This document shows positions 1-8,752 of a stretch of 64,000 nucleotides of DNA, one piece after another; position 1 is the stretch's first letter, and every line of letters starts with the position of its first letter. Source of the DNA: an uncultured Lachnospiraceae bacterium (GTDB lineage: Bacteria; Bacillota; Clostridia; Lachnospirales; Lachnospiraceae); NCBI GenBank assembly GCA_910578335.1, contig CAJTPU010000005.1, forward strand, positions 109,399-173,398, given 5' to 3'. The notes beneath the pieces were generated by a model, which saw nothing but the letters and a program-made list of their open reading frames with translations, made no database searches and was not told the origin of the DNA. Made by a program: the position numbers and the translations under genes.

Positions 1-858
1 CAACTCAAGCGCCTGCTTCGAGGACTCCGGATATTCCGCAACACCGATGCTGACCGTAAGCCGGATTTCCATCCCGTTGCTCAACAGAAATCCCTGATGA
101 ATCCTCTCCAGAATACACTTGTGTATATGTTCTACACTTCTGTTCCCACATGGGTCATAGATTGCCATACAATAGATATCGCTCGTCATATGACAGACAA
201 TTACATTGTCATCGGAAAAAGAGCCCAGAAACTGCCCGTACTGCTGAACCACCTCATCACCTACCAGCAGTCCCATGCCATCGTTAATTTTCCTGAAATC
301 GTCAATGTCAATAAACATGACGCTGACAATCCTATGCTCTTCCTCCGCCCTGCGGATAAATTCCCCCAGCCGCATAACAAAATAATTGCGGTTATACAAC
401 CCCGTCAGAGAGTCGTAATAAGCCATATAACGAAGCTCATCATTCTGCGCCTTAAATTTTGTAATGTCTCTGATACAGATAATCTTGTCGATGGGAACAT
501 TCTGCTCGTCATAATTCATTCTGACTTCAAATTCCAGCCATGTTTTGCCGTTTTTCATACAGCATTCCACAACGTCCCGCTCCCTGCCGGTTTTTTCAAG
601 AAACAAAACTTCTCTCACCGGCAGAATATACTTTTCTTCCAGTTCGTCCAAAATCAAAGGAAGCTCCCTGTTTTCTTTGATTCTGAAAGAAAAATATTCA
701 TCCCATTTGCCAAGCGTAATGACGTCGTTCTTTTCAAATACAATATAGAGAAAGGCATTGTTTGACGTGTCACAAACCAAACGGTACATTTTGTCCCGTC
801 CGCTCAATTGTTGATTCATCGCCTTCAATAAATCTATCTGATACCTCAGCTCGTCCAT
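1..858 (-). CDS. GGDEF-family (diguanylate cyclase-like) protein with degenerate motif, C-terminus outside window
   Basis: I translated this from the minus strand; it starts at an ATG preceded by GGAGGAAACAAT and is open to the window edge (286 codons visible). Residues about 20-135 look like a PAS-type sensor ending in the usual IRDITKFK linker. A GGDEF fold follows: YDSLTGLYNRNYF (about 148-160), the metal-binding FIDIDDFRKIND (about 182-193) and a C-terminal SIGVAEYPES segment. The signature that should read RxGGDEF is HMTSDIY (about 223-229), so cyclase activity is unlikely. Family knowledge says such degenerate GGDEF domains often sense GTP or c-di-GMP or regulate a downstream EAL domain. 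An EAL domain may follow off the left edge, but that cannot be seen. Confidence 0.85.
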   Translation of the reverse strand, partial: MDELRYQIDLLKAMNQQLSGRDKMYRLVCDTSNNAFLYIVFEKNDVITLGKWDEYFSFRIKENRELPLILDELEEKYILPVREVLFLEKTGRERDVVECCMKNGKTWLEFEVRMNYDEQNVPIDKIICIRDITKFKAQNDELRYMAYYDSLTGLYNRNYFVMRLGEFIRRAEEEHRIVSVMFIDIDDFRKINDGMGLLVGDEVVQQYGQFLGSFSDDNVIVCHMTSDIYCMAIYDPCGNRSVEHIHKCILERIHQGFLLSNGMEIRLTVSIGVAEYPESSKQALEL

Positions 859-959
859 ATTGTTTCCTCCATTCAAACCCTTATTTCCCGGCAAAACCAT
901 GTTTCACCCTCTTCTCCCCGCCTTTGTAACCTTTACCCCCTGCTGCTTTTCGCTCCCCG

Positions 960-2045
960 CTATTTTTTGCTTATATATCCCTGTGCCTTCAAAAGCTCCG
1001 CACACAGAACGGCTCCCCCCGCGGCTCCGCGGACCGTATTGTGTGACAGTCCCACAAACTTAAAATCATATACGGAATCCTCGCGGAGACGTCCTACGCT
1101 GATTCCCATACCATTTTCATAATCTACATCAAGACTTACCTGCGGGCGGTTATCCTCCTCCATATACCGGATAAACTGCTTCGGTGCAGAAGGAAGCGAA
1201 AGCTCCTGCGGCACACCCTTGTAGCTCACAAGCTTTTCGATTAACTGCTCCTTTGTAGGTTTTTTCTTAAACCTGACAAACACTGCCGCCGTATGTCCGT
1301 TTAATACCGGTACCCTTATGCACTGACAGGTAATAACAGGCAACACTGCCGGAACAATCACACCGTCCTTTATCTCTCCCCAGATGCGCAGCGGCTCCTT
1401 CTCGGACTTTTCTTCCTCCCCGCCGATATACGGAATAATATTGCCTTCCATCTCAGGCCAGTCCTTAAAAGTCTTGCCGGCACCGGAGATTGCCTGATAA
1501 GTAGTCGCTACTACCTCCTCCGGCTCAAACTCCTTCCAGGCTGTCAGTACAGGCGCATAACTCTGAATAGAACAATTCGGCTTTACCGCTACAAATCCTC
1601 TCTTTGTTCCAAGGCGCTTCTTTTGGAAATCAATTACCTTCATATGCTCCGGATTAATCTCCGGCACTACCATAGGAACATCAGGCGTCCAGCGATGCGC
1701 GCTGTTGTTGGATACCACCGGCGTTTCCGCCTTTGCATACGCTTCTTCAATCGCCTTGATTTCTTCCTTTGTCATATCCACGGCACTGAATACAAAATCC
1801 ACCTCTGCTGCGACTTTCTCCACTTCATTGACATTCATAACCACAATGTCTTTTACGTTTGCAGGCATAGGGGTCTGCATCTTCCATCTGCCGCCCACTG
1901 CTTCTTCGTAAGTCTTACCTGCCGAGCGGGGGCTTGCCGCGATGGTAGTCACTTCAAACCAAGGATGATTCTCCAACAGGGAAATAAAACGCTGTCCTAC
2001 CATCCCCGTTCCGCCTAATATGCCAACCTTTAATTTTTCACTCAT
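960..2045 (-). CDS. asd: Aspartate-semialdehyde dehydrogenase, fungal/archaeal type
   Basis: It reduces beta-aspartyl phosphate to aspartate semialdehyde with NADPH in the cytoplasm, the branch point to lysine, threonine and methionine. The 361-aa protein begins with a Rossmann motif GILGGTGMVGQ (about 8-18). The active-site cysteine is in VKPNCSIQS (C158) and the acid/base histidine in LNGHTAA (H251). Length and the PNCSIQ motif fit the archaeal/fungal branch rather than the short E. coli type. The start ATG overlaps the argH stop (ATGAGTGA), so the two are translationally coupled, and AAAGGAA lies upstream. argH and asd both consume aspartate-derived metabolites, although they belong to different pathways. 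Confidence 0.95.
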   Translation of the reverse strand: MSEKLKVGILGGTGMVGQRFISLLENHPWFEVTTIAASPRSAGKTYEEAVGGRWKMQTPMPANVKDIVVMNVNEVEKVAAEVDFVFSAVDMTKEEIKAIEEAYAKAETPVVSNNSAHRWTPDVPMVVPEINPEHMKVIDFQKKRLGTKRGFVAVKPNCSIQSYAPVLTAWKEFEPEEVVATTYQAISGAGKTFKDWPEMEGNIIPYIGGEEEKSEKEPLRIWGEIKDGVIVPAVLPVITCQCIRVPVLNGHTAAVFVRFKKKPTKEQLIEKLVSYKGVPQELSLPSAPKQFIRYMEEDNRPQVSLDVDYENGMGISVGRLREDSVYDFKFVGLSHNTVRGAAGGAVLCAELLKAQGYISKK

Positions 2046-3444
2046 TTTTTTCTGTTCCTTTCTGCCAGTCTTCTTTTAAATATGCTTTATGTAAACGGAT
2101 GACTTCCCGCATTGCCTCCGGTCCCGGCGCACCAAGCGTAAGCCGCTTTTCTACGCAGGTCTTCAGGCTGACGGCATCGTAAATATCTGGCTCAAACTTG
2201 TCGCTGACAGCCTTCAGTTCTTCCATGCTGAGCGCGTCGATTCCAACGCCTTTATCAATACAGTAAAGCACCAGCCTGCCGATAATGCCATGTGCATCCC
2301 TGAAGGGAACGCCCTTGTTTACCAGATAGTCGGCTGCATCCGTAGCATTCGTAAAGCCGTTTACCGCGCTTTTTTCCATCGCTTCTTTGTTAAACTTCAT
2401 CGTAGAAAGCATCTGTGTAAAAAGCGAAGTACAGACTTCCGCCGTATGCATCGCATCAAAGCTAAGCTCCTTATCCTCCTGCATATCCTTGTTATAAGCA
2501 AGCGGAAGCCCCTTCATGGTAGTAAGCAGCGACATAAGCGCGCCGTACACCCTTCCGGTTTTGCCTCTGATAAGCTCTGCAATATCAGGATTTTTCTTTT
2601 GCGGCATAATACTGCTTCCTGTAGAATAAGCATCGTCTATCTCTACAAAATGATATTCATTGGAATTCCATATGATAATTTCTTCACAAAGTCGGGAAAA
2701 ATGCATCATCAGAATAGAAAGAGCCGCCAAATACTCTATCAAATAATCCCTGTCGGATACACAATCCATGCTGTTTAAACCGGGACCTTCAAAGCCAAGC
2801 AGGGAAGCCGTGTAATTTCTGTCCAGCGGATACGTAGTCCCTGCAAGCGCGCCTGCACCCAGCGGACAGTAATTCATGCGAAAATAGATATCCTTCAGCC
2901 GCTGTCTGTCCCTCTTAAACATTTCAAAATATGCGCCAAGATGATGCGCTAACGTGACCGGCTGCGCTTTCTGCAAGTGCGTAAAGCCCGGCATATAGGT
3001 CTCCACATTTTCTTCCATTATAAGAAGAAGCGCCGCGAGAAGCTCTTTTAACAGACCATCCATCTCAAGCACATGCTTCCTTGTATACAGACGCATGTCA
3101 AGCGCCACCTGGTCATTACGGCTCCGCCCCGTATGCAGCTTTTTGCCGGCTTCGCCAATCCGCTCCGTCAGTACTGCCTCCACGAAGCTGTGAATATCCT
3201 CCTGCCGCTCGTCAATCGCAAGCCTGCCGCTCTCCACATCTTCCCTAATGCCCGCAAGCCCTTTTACAATGGCATCCTTTTCCTCTACAGTCAGAATCCC
3301 CTGTTTGCCGAGCATCACTGCATGGGCGATGCTTCCTTCAATATCCTGTCCAAACAAATTTTTATCAAAACGGATGGACGCATTAAAGGCAAAAACCTTA
3401 TCATCCGTCTCTTTTGTAAAGCGTCCGCCCCATAGCTGCGCCAT
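2038..3444 (-). CDS. argH: Argininosuccinate lyase
   Basis: It cleaves argininosuccinate into arginine and fumarate, the last step of arginine synthesis. The 468-aa sequence has the full length of the fumarase/aspartase superfamily. It carries HTGRSRNDQ (about 104-112) and the mobile signature loop GSSIMPQKKNPD (about 276-287) with the catalytic serine. The start has AGGAG upstream, and a good sigma-A promoter lies at 3480-3508. It is first in a two-gene unit with asd; argG is not in the window. Confidence 0.97.
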   Translation of the reverse strand: MAQLWGGRFTKETDDKVFAFNASIRFDKNLFGQDIEGSIAHAVMLGKQGILTVEEKDAIVKGLAGIREDVESGRLAIDERQEDIHSFVEAVLTERIGEAGKKLHTGRSRNDQVALDMRLYTRKHVLEMDGLLKELLAALLLIMEENVETYMPGFTHLQKAQPVTLAHHLGAYFEMFKRDRQRLKDIYFRMNYCPLGAGALAGTTYPLDRNYTASLLGFEGPGLNSMDCVSDRDYLIEYLAALSILMMHFSRLCEEIIIWNSNEYHFVEIDDAYSTGSSIMPQKKNPDIAELIRGKTGRVYGALMSLLTTMKGLPLAYNKDMQEDKELSFDAMHTAEVCTSLFTQMLSTMKFNKEAMEKSAVNGFTNATDAADYLVNKGVPFRDAHGIIGRLVLYCIDKGVGIDALSMEELKAVSDKFEPDIYDAVSLKTCVEKRLTLGAPGPEAMREVIRLHKAYLKEDWQKGTEKNE

Positions 3445-3479
3445 AGTACTCCTCCATTATAAAGTAAAATCTAACCATG

Positions 3480-3508
3480 ATAGTAGCATAAATTTTGCTT
3501 TAATGCAA
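3480..3508 (-). promoter_or_regulatory. Sigma-A promoter of argH-asd
   Basis: On the minus strand TTGCAT and TACTAT are separated by exactly 17 bases, placing transcription about 30-40 bases before the argH start. The same 140-base gap must also hold the promoter of the divergent ABC genes, for which I see no clear pair of boxes. Confidence 0.6.
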
Positions 3509-3584
3509 TACAGTGCAACAAATCTTTACACCAATCTTCTTCTTTTTCATAGAATAACAGTAAAAGGAAAAAAGGAAATGTATT

Positions 3585-4358
3585 ATGCCGGAACCTCTGC
3601 TGCAATTAAAAGATATCTGTTATTCCTACCACAGCCTTCAGATGGAAACTCCGGCACTTTCCCACGTATCCTTTCATATCGATACGGGAGAGTTTGTTGC
3701 CATCGTAGGACCAAGCGGCTGCGGAAAATCAACCCTGCTTTCCATTATTGCAGGCTTGCTTTTACCCGAAGAGGGAACCATTGTTTTTCATAATCCCGAC
3801 GGCTCCCTCCACTATCCGAAAATTGGCTACATGCTGCAAAGAGACCATCTTCTCGAATGGCGTACCGTATATCAGAACGCCATCCTCGGGCTGGAAATAA
3901 ACAAGATGCTGACACAGAAAAATACTGACCGGGTGCTGCAGTTAATGAAAGACTACGACTTGTATAAATTCAAGGATAAAAAACCCAGCGAATTATCCGG
4001 CGGTATGAAGCAGCGCGCAGCACTAATACGGACGCTTGCCTTAGACCCCGGTCTTCTGCTTTTAGACGAACCCTTCAGCGCGCTGGATTACCAGACCCGC
4101 CTTACGGTTTCCTCCGATATTTGCCGGATTATCCGGAAAACAGGGAAGACCGCACTATTGATTACCCATGACTTGTCGGAAGCAATCAGCCTGGCTGACA
4201 GGATTATCATACTAAGCCGTCGTCCCGCTACGGTAAAATTTGAAGTTCCCATCGAGCTTTCCCTGCCTGACGATTCCCCGTTAGCCTCCAGAAACGCTCC
4301 GGAATTCCAATATTATTTCAATCTTCTATGGGAGGCGCTGTCCGATGAAAAAATATAA
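3585..4358 (+). CDS. ABC transporter ATP-binding protein, NitT/TauT/SsuB type
   Basis: This is the nucleotide-binding subunit of an importer (257 aa). Walker A is GPSGCGKST (42-50), the signature LSGGMKQR (137-144), Walker B LLLLDEP (157-163) and the switch histidine is in LLITHDLSEA. The YMLQRDHLLEWRT segment around the Q-loop is typical of the nitrate/sulfonate/taurine/thiamine-precursor family. The ribosome site is AAGGAAATGTATT before the ATG. The next gene, a permease, overlaps its end by 14 bases. The substrate cannot be told because no binding protein is encoded on either side. Confidence 0.93.
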   Translation: MPEPLLQLKDICYSYHSLQMETPALSHVSFHIDTGEFVAIVGPSGCGKSTLLSIIAGLLLPEEGTIVFHNPDGSLHYPKIGYMLQRDHLLEWRTVYQNAILGLEINKMLTQKNTDRVLQLMKDYDLYKFKDKKPSELSGGMKQRAALIRTLALDPGLLLLDEPFSALDYQTRLTVSSDICRIIRKTGKTALLITHDLSEAISLADRIIILSRRPATVKFEVPIELSLPDDSPLASRNAPEFQYYFNLLWEALSDEKI

Positions 4359-5163
4359 CAATGCCCCCGCAAAGGAACTGACGCGGCAGGAAGCCTTTGT
4401 CAGGGCGCACAAACATTACCACAACAAGATATCCCTCTGCCGCACTCTGATTTTTATCCTGTTTTTAGCCCTGTGGGAAACTGCCGCGGATTTAGGCTGG
4501 ATAGATACCTTTTTTTTCTCCAGCCCTTCCAGAGTGCTCCTCTGCTTCTTTGAACTGGTAACAGGCAAAAACCTGTTCCTGCATATTGGCATCACGCTTG
4601 CTGAAACACTGATAAGCTTCTTTTTGGTTATCCTTATCGGCATGGCGGCGGCAACTCTGCTCTGGTATTCCTCCGGCATTTCGGAAGTCATGGAACCATA
4701 CCTTGTCATCTTAAACAGCCTGCCAAAGTCCGCGCTTGCGCCTCTTTTTATTGTATGGCTCGGCACCGGCACTCCCACGATTATCGTAGCCGGCGCTTCC
4801 GTTGCCATCTTTGGTTCCATTATCAGCCTCTATACCGGCTTCAGGCAGGTGGACAGCGAAAAAATCACCTTGATTTATACGCTGGGCGGCAGTAAATGGA
4901 ATGCTTTTTTTAAAGTTGTCCTGCCCGGCAGTATTCCTACCATTTTGAGCACAATGAAAGTAAATATCGGTCTTGCTCTCGTAGGCGTCATCATCGGCGA
5001 ATTTCTCGCCGCACGAAGAGGGCTCGGATACCTGATTATCTACGGCTCACAGGTTTTCCAGATGCATATGGTGATTACCTCCATTATCCTTCTCTGTATC
5101 ATTGCCATGGGACTCTATCAGATTATACAGTGGGTAGAGCATTACTATAAAAAAAGAATGTAA
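4345..5163 (+). CDS. ABC transporter permease, NitT/TauT/SsuC type
   Basis: This 272-aa membrane protein has about six hydrophobic segments. The EAA-loop region (about 165-190, LGGSKWNAFFKVVLPGSIPTI) contacts the ATPase encoded just upstream. LGTGTPTIIVAGA and LVGVIIGEFLAARRGLGYLI are typical of the SsuC/TauC/ThiX-like permeases. It overlaps the ATPase gene by 14 bases, so both are co-translated. The unit ends here without a substrate-binding protein, which this family normally requires. Confidence 0.93.
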   Translation: MKKYNNAPAKELTRQEAFVRAHKHYHNKISLCRTLIFILFLALWETAADLGWIDTFFFSSPSRVLLCFFELVTGKNLFLHIGITLAETLISFFLVILIGMAAATLLWYSSGISEVMEPYLVILNSLPKSALAPLFIVWLGTGTPTIIVAGASVAIFGSIISLYTGFRQVDSEKITLIYTLGGSKWNAFFKVVLPGSIPTILSTMKVNIGLALVGVIIGEFLAARRGLGYLIIYGSQVFQMHMVITSIILLCIIAMGLYQIIQWVEHYYKKRM

Positions 5164-5186
5164 AAACGGCGCAGTTTCCTATAAAG

Positions 5187-5219
5187 AAAAAAACCGGACT
5201 CATAAATATATGAGCCCGG
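5187..5219 (-). terminator. Rho-independent terminator after the zinc-ribbon protein gene
   Basis: On the minus strand an 11-base-pair stem (CCGGGCTCATA / TATGAGTCCGG with one mismatch, loop about 4) is followed by seven T. It lies 16 bases past the stop of the gene at 5235-7649. There is no T-run in the plus direction. Confidence 0.8.
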
Positions 5220-5234
5220 CTACATAATCACAAA

Positions 5235-7649
5235 TTAGTTTGCCCATCCCTGCCATTCTACCCAGCCGTCGTCATAGGTAAAATGTTCAAGAGACAATCC
5301 TCTTATTTCTCCCCACTGGTCCAGGTTGACCGCAAATACCACTACCTCTTCATAGTCATCCAGATTGGCATCGCAGAACCACGTATCCTGCACTTCATAA
5401 TCCCGCAGGGCTCTCCACTCACCGTTTTCCTTGCAGAAGCCAACATCCAGCCATGCATTGTTATAAGTGCCATCATACATATCGGAAGGGTCCTGTCCCG
5501 TATATTCGGCAAAGCTGGTATATTCGTTGTTTTCACCGCGGTACAGTTCCCACGCTGCATAACCCGGCTCTACAAAATACAGGTTCTTGTAATCCTCCAG
5601 CATCATACCAAGCGCCAGACCTCTGTTGGTAGCGTAAATATTCTCCGTCGTCTCACGTTCCTTATCCGCATAAGAAATAATCTGGCTGCCGTCCGCATAT
5701 ACGATAAAGGAATGATTCAGGGAAACCTCTATACTGTCGCTGTCACAATAAAACATCAGGTCCGCATCCGTAAATTCCTCTCTATTGCCGTCATACTCCG
5801 GAACGGTATAGTCTCCGCTTCCATCGCCATTATCACCATTTCCGCTTTCCGTTCCATCGTTCCATGACTGCCATTCTACCCAGACTTCATTATAGGAAAA
5901 ATACTCGCAGGAAATACCGACAACCTCTCCCCATGTATTAAAATTAACGGCAAACACAATCACTTCTTCATAGTCGGACAAAGGTGCATCGCAGAACCAG
6001 GTATCTCTGATTTCAACGTCTGTCAAGGCTCTCCACTCACCATTTTCCTTGCTAAAACCGATATCCAGCCATACATTGTTGTAATTTTCGTACATGGTTG
6101 CAGGGGACTGTCCTTCATACACTGCAAAGGTAGTATACTCATTGTTGTCACCACTGTACAATTCCCATGCGGAATAGCCGGGCTCCACTGTGTAGAGAGA
6201 CAAATAATCCTCCAGAGAATCTCCAAGCTTTAATCCCCTGCTTGTCTCCAGCGCCCCATATTCTTCATAAGAACCGTCCACATAGGCGCTGCAGTAGCTG
6301 ACACCTGACGAACGCACGATAAGCGCATGGTCACGTGTAACCGTAACCTCTTCGGAGTCATTATGGAACACCAAATCCGCATCCGAAAATCCTTCGTTAT
6401 CCGCCGCGTTTAGCGCCTCCAATGCTTCCTCATATTCGCTGATTGCTTTTTTGATAGTCTTGCTCTTTGCATGGTCGTCAGCACCCTGCAGAATGGAAAT
6501 GGCTTCTTCATAATTTCCATCCCTTGCATAGCGCTCAGCCCATTCAATATAGACTTTCGTCAGTCCGTCGATGGCTTCACTGTTCTCCGGATTTTTTTCC
6601 AATATTTCCAGATATGCATCGATTGCTTCCTCATAAGAACCGTCCGCCCTGAAATTGGCAGCTGTCTCAAGCTGATTCTGCAGCTTCTTTTCCTGTGAGC
6701 CTTTGTTGATAAACAGAAACGCAAGGGCTCCAATACCAATTACAAGCAGCGCAACGATAATGCCCACAACCACCTTCACGGCACCATTGCCTTTTTTCTG
6801 TGCCGGCTGTGCCGGAGGCACTGCAGCATAAGGCACAGGCGGTATCTGTCCACCCTGCATAGGCATCTGTCCCATCGGCGGCATCTGTCCGCCCTGCATA
6901 GGCGCCCGCCCCATGGGCGGTATCTGTCCGCCCTGCATAGAAGCCTGTCCCATCATAGGCGGTATCTGCCCGCCCTGCATAGGCGCTTGTCCCGCAGGCG
7001 GCATCTGTCCGCCCTGCATAGGCATCTGTCCCATAGGCGGCATCTGTCCGCCCTGCATGGGTGCCTGTCCCATGGGCGGTATCTGCCCGCCCTGCACAGG
7101 CGCTTGTCCCGCAGGCGGTATCTGTCCGCCCTGCATGGGTGCCTGTCCCGCAGGCGGCATCTGTCCGCCCTGCGCAGGTGCCTGTCCCATAGGCGGCATC
7201 TGTCCCGTCTGCACGGGGGGTACGTTCTCCGCCGTCTGCTTAGGCTGTCCTCCCATCCACGACTGCTCCACAATCACAGGCTGATTTGCCATCCAAGGCT
7301 GCTCTGGTGCAGGCGGCTCCGCAGAAATCGGCTGCTCTGCAGTCACAGGCTGTTCTGTAACAATAGGCTGCTCTGTAGCCATGGGCTGCTCTGCGGCAAT
7401 AGGCTGCTCTGGTGCAATGGGCTGCTCTGCGGCAACAGGCTGCTCCGCTGGTGCAGGCTGTTCTGCAGTCACAGGCTGCTCTGCGGTGACAGGCTGTTCT
7501 GCCATCCCGGACACAGCGCCTTGTTCGGCAGACGTGGATTCTACAGGCGTTTCCTGATTGACCGGCTCAGGCTGTTCCATCATTGCACCGCAATGAATGC
7601 AGAATTTCACTCCCTCCGCGTTTTCTCTTCCACACTTTTTACAATACAT
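5235..7649 (-). CDS. Zinc-ribbon, low-complexity repeat, TPR membrane protein with duplicated C-terminal domain
   Basis: This 804-aa protein has no family name that I recognise. Its order is: an N-terminal zinc ribbon (CKKC at 3-6 and CIHC at 17-20); AEQP repeats (about 43-125); 12-residue PPMGQAPMQGGQ-type repeats (about 145-275); one transmembrane helix (about 291-313); TPR-like helices (about 320-405, e.g. YEEAIDAYLEILEKNPENSEA); then two copies of a domain of about 170 aa (about 420-600 and 623-804). Both copies open with F(S/T)DADL and share VEPGY(S/A)AWELY, NEYT(T/S)FA, KENGEWRAL, DTWFCDA, YEEV(I/V)VFAVN and WVEWQ. The zinc ribbon and repeats should face the cytoplasm and the duplicated domains the outside. 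It is transcribed alone and ends at a strong terminator. Confidence 0.85.
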   Translation of the reverse strand: MYCKKCGRENAEGVKFCIHCGAMMEQPEPVNQETPVESTSAEQGAVSGMAEQPVTAEQPVTAEQPAPAEQPVAAEQPIAPEQPIAAEQPMATEQPIVTEQPVTAEQPISAEPPAPEQPWMANQPVIVEQSWMGGQPKQTAENVPPVQTGQMPPMGQAPAQGGQMPPAGQAPMQGGQIPPAGQAPVQGGQIPPMGQAPMQGGQMPPMGQMPMQGGQMPPAGQAPMQGGQIPPMMGQASMQGGQIPPMGRAPMQGGQMPPMGQMPMQGGQIPPVPYAAVPPAQPAQKKGNGAVKVVVGIIVALLVIGIGALAFLFINKGSQEKKLQNQLETAANFRADGSYEEAIDAYLEILEKNPENSEAIDGLTKVYIEWAERYARDGNYEEAISILQGADDHAKSKTIKKAISEYEEALEALNAADNEGFSDADLVFHNDSEEVTVTRDHALIVRSSGVSYCSAYVDGSYEEYGALETSRGLKLGDSLEDYLSLYTVEPGYSAWELYSGDNNEYTTFAVYEGQSPATMYENYNNVWLDIGFSKENGEWRALTDVEIRDTWFCDAPLSDYEEVIVFAVNFNTWGEVVGISCEYFSYNEVWVEWQSWNDGTESGNGDNGDGSGDYTVPEYDGNREEFTDADLMFYCDSDSIEVSLNHSFIVYADGSQIISYADKERETTENIYATNRGLALGMMLEDYKNLYFVEPGYAAWELYRGENNEYTSFAEYTGQDPSDMYDGTYNNAWLDVGFCKENGEWRALRDYEVQDTWFCDANLDDYEEVVVFAVNLDQWGEIRGLSLEHFTYDDGWVEWQGWAN
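6840..7215 (-). repeat. In-frame 36-base tandem repeats (PPMGQxPMQGGQ)
   Basis: About ten degenerate 36-base units encode Gly/Pro/Met/Gln-rich 12-mers. Because 36 is a multiple of three, all units stay in frame and leave open frames on the plus strand too; those are shadows. Copy number is expected to vary between strains. Confidence 0.85.
7310..7510 (-). repeat. In-frame AEQP-type tandem repeats
   Basis: Units of 18 bases encode AEQPxx (for example VTAEQP, IAAEQP, MATEQP), about ten copies between the zinc ribbon and the PMQGGQ block. They probably form an extended linker. Confidence 0.8.
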
Positions 7650-7713
7650 TCTTTTCCCTCCTATCCAAATTTTCTTATTCGGCTTAAATATACCATGTAC
7701 AGCCAGCGTATAT

Positions 7714-7751
7714 TAAAAAAACCCGAAACACCGCGCTTACGGTTTTCGGGG
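7714..7751 (-). terminator. Terminator downstream of tRNA-Thr
   Basis: On the minus strand CCCGAAAACCG pairs with CGGTGTTTCGGG across a short loop and is followed by seven T. It begins about 12 bases after the tRNA 3' end. Confidence 0.75.
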
Positions 7752-7762
7752 AAATAAGAAAG

Positions 7763-7835
7763 AGCTGAAAAAGGGACTTGAACCCTCGACCCCTTCATTA
7801 CGAGTGAAGTGCTCTACCAACTGAGCTATTTCAGC
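7763..7835 (-). tRNA. tRNA-Thr (anticodon CGU)
   Basis: The cloverleaf folds by eye. The acceptor is GCTGAAA/TTTCAGC, the D arm GCTC/GAGC, the anticodon stem CTTCA/TGAAG with loop CTCGTAA (anticodon CGT, reading ACG), and the T arm GAGGG/CCCTT with loop TTCAAGT. The discriminator base is T and CCA is not encoded. It is 73 nt with a five-base variable loop. Confidence 0.95.
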
Positions 7836-7912
7836 ACGTGACTAACATCAGCCACAACATTTATTATTATAATCGGTAACCCCCGAAAATGCAACTATAT
7901 TTTTTAAAATAT

Positions 7913-8725
7913 TCAAGAAAGCTTCTGATGAACATCCAACTGCGGAAAAGGAATCACAATTCCCGCCGCATCGAGCGCATATTTCGTCTCCTCAGTCAGT
8001 CTCCATTTGGTCTCCCAGTAATCCTCTTTGTTCACCCAACAGCGGATACCCAGCCTGATACAGGATTCGGCAAGCTCGTCCACAAACACTCGCAGCTCTT
8101 TATCCTTCAACGCAGCCTCGTCCGCCTTCAGCATGGCAACAAGCACCTCTCTCGCCTGCTTTATGGAGGAATCATAGGCAATTCCCACATAAATATCCAG
8201 CCTCCTGACTGCAGCCTCCGTTACATTCGTCATACTGGTATTTGCCAGCGTGCCGTTTGGCAGTACGATAATGCGGTTGTCCGGCGTGGCAAGCTTTGTA
8301 TAAAAAAGCTGTATTTCTACGACCGTCCCTTCATTTCCATTGCTGTCTTCTTTAATGTAATCTCCCACCTTGAAAGGCTTTAGCAAAAGAATCAGCACGC
8401 CTCCCGCAAAATTGGAGAGACTTCCCTGAATGGCAAGCCCCACCGCCACACCGGCTGAGCCCAGCAATGCCACAATACTGGCTGCATCCACGCCAAAACC
8501 CGATGCTATCGTAAAAATCAAAACCACATACAGAACTGCCTTTAGCAGGGAATCCAGAAACTGAATCACGCCCACATCCGCTTTTGCACGCTGTAGCGAC
8601 TTTTTGAAAAAGCGGCGGAAAAGCTTGATAACCTGTATGCCGATGAAAAACACCACTGCCGACAAAAGAATCCTGATTCCCAGATTCAATGCCTTTTCCG
8701 GCAGCCCTTGCAGAAATTCTTCCAT
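7913..8725 (-). CDS. Small-conductance mechanosensitive channel, MscS family
   Basis: This 270-aa inner-membrane channel should release osmolytes on hypo-osmotic shock. Hydrophobic segments sit at about 13-33, 55-80 and 82-115. The pore-lining helix 3 has the Gly/Ala-packed pattern (VALLGSAGVAVGLAIQGSLSNFAGGVLIL). The beta domain follows (VGDYIKEDSNGNEGTVVEIQLFYTKLATPDNRIIVLPNGTL split over about 118-160) and the C-terminal alpha/beta domain after that. Length matches E. coli MscS (286 aa). AGAGGAG precedes the start, and the gene lies 27 bases after glgB, possibly in one transcript. Confidence 0.93.
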   Translation of the reverse strand: MEEFLQGLPEKALNLGIRILLSAVVFFIGIQVIKLFRRFFKKSLQRAKADVGVIQFLDSLLKAVLYVVLIFTIASGFGVDAASIVALLGSAGVAVGLAIQGSLSNFAGGVLILLLKPFKVGDYIKEDSNGNEGTVVEIQLFYTKLATPDNRIIVLPNGTLANTSMTNVTEAAVRRLDIYVGIAYDSSIKQAREVLVAMLKADEAALKDKELRVFVDELAESCIRLGIRCWVNKEDYWETKWRLTEETKYALDAAGIVIPFPQLDVHQKLS

Positions 8726-8752
8726 AATGACTCCTCTGCCGCTTATCTCAGC

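Noticed and set aside
3445..3584. TPP riboswitch before the NitT/TauT-type ABC genes
   Set aside because: None of the conserved TPP-aptamer segments is present and the gap is too short.
6913..7757. Plus-strand open frames with GGICPPC/CLSHRRHLS repeats
   Set aside because: They are shadows of the in-frame tandem repeats of the minus-strand zinc-ribbon protein; no ribosome site, and the minus-strand protein has coherent domains.
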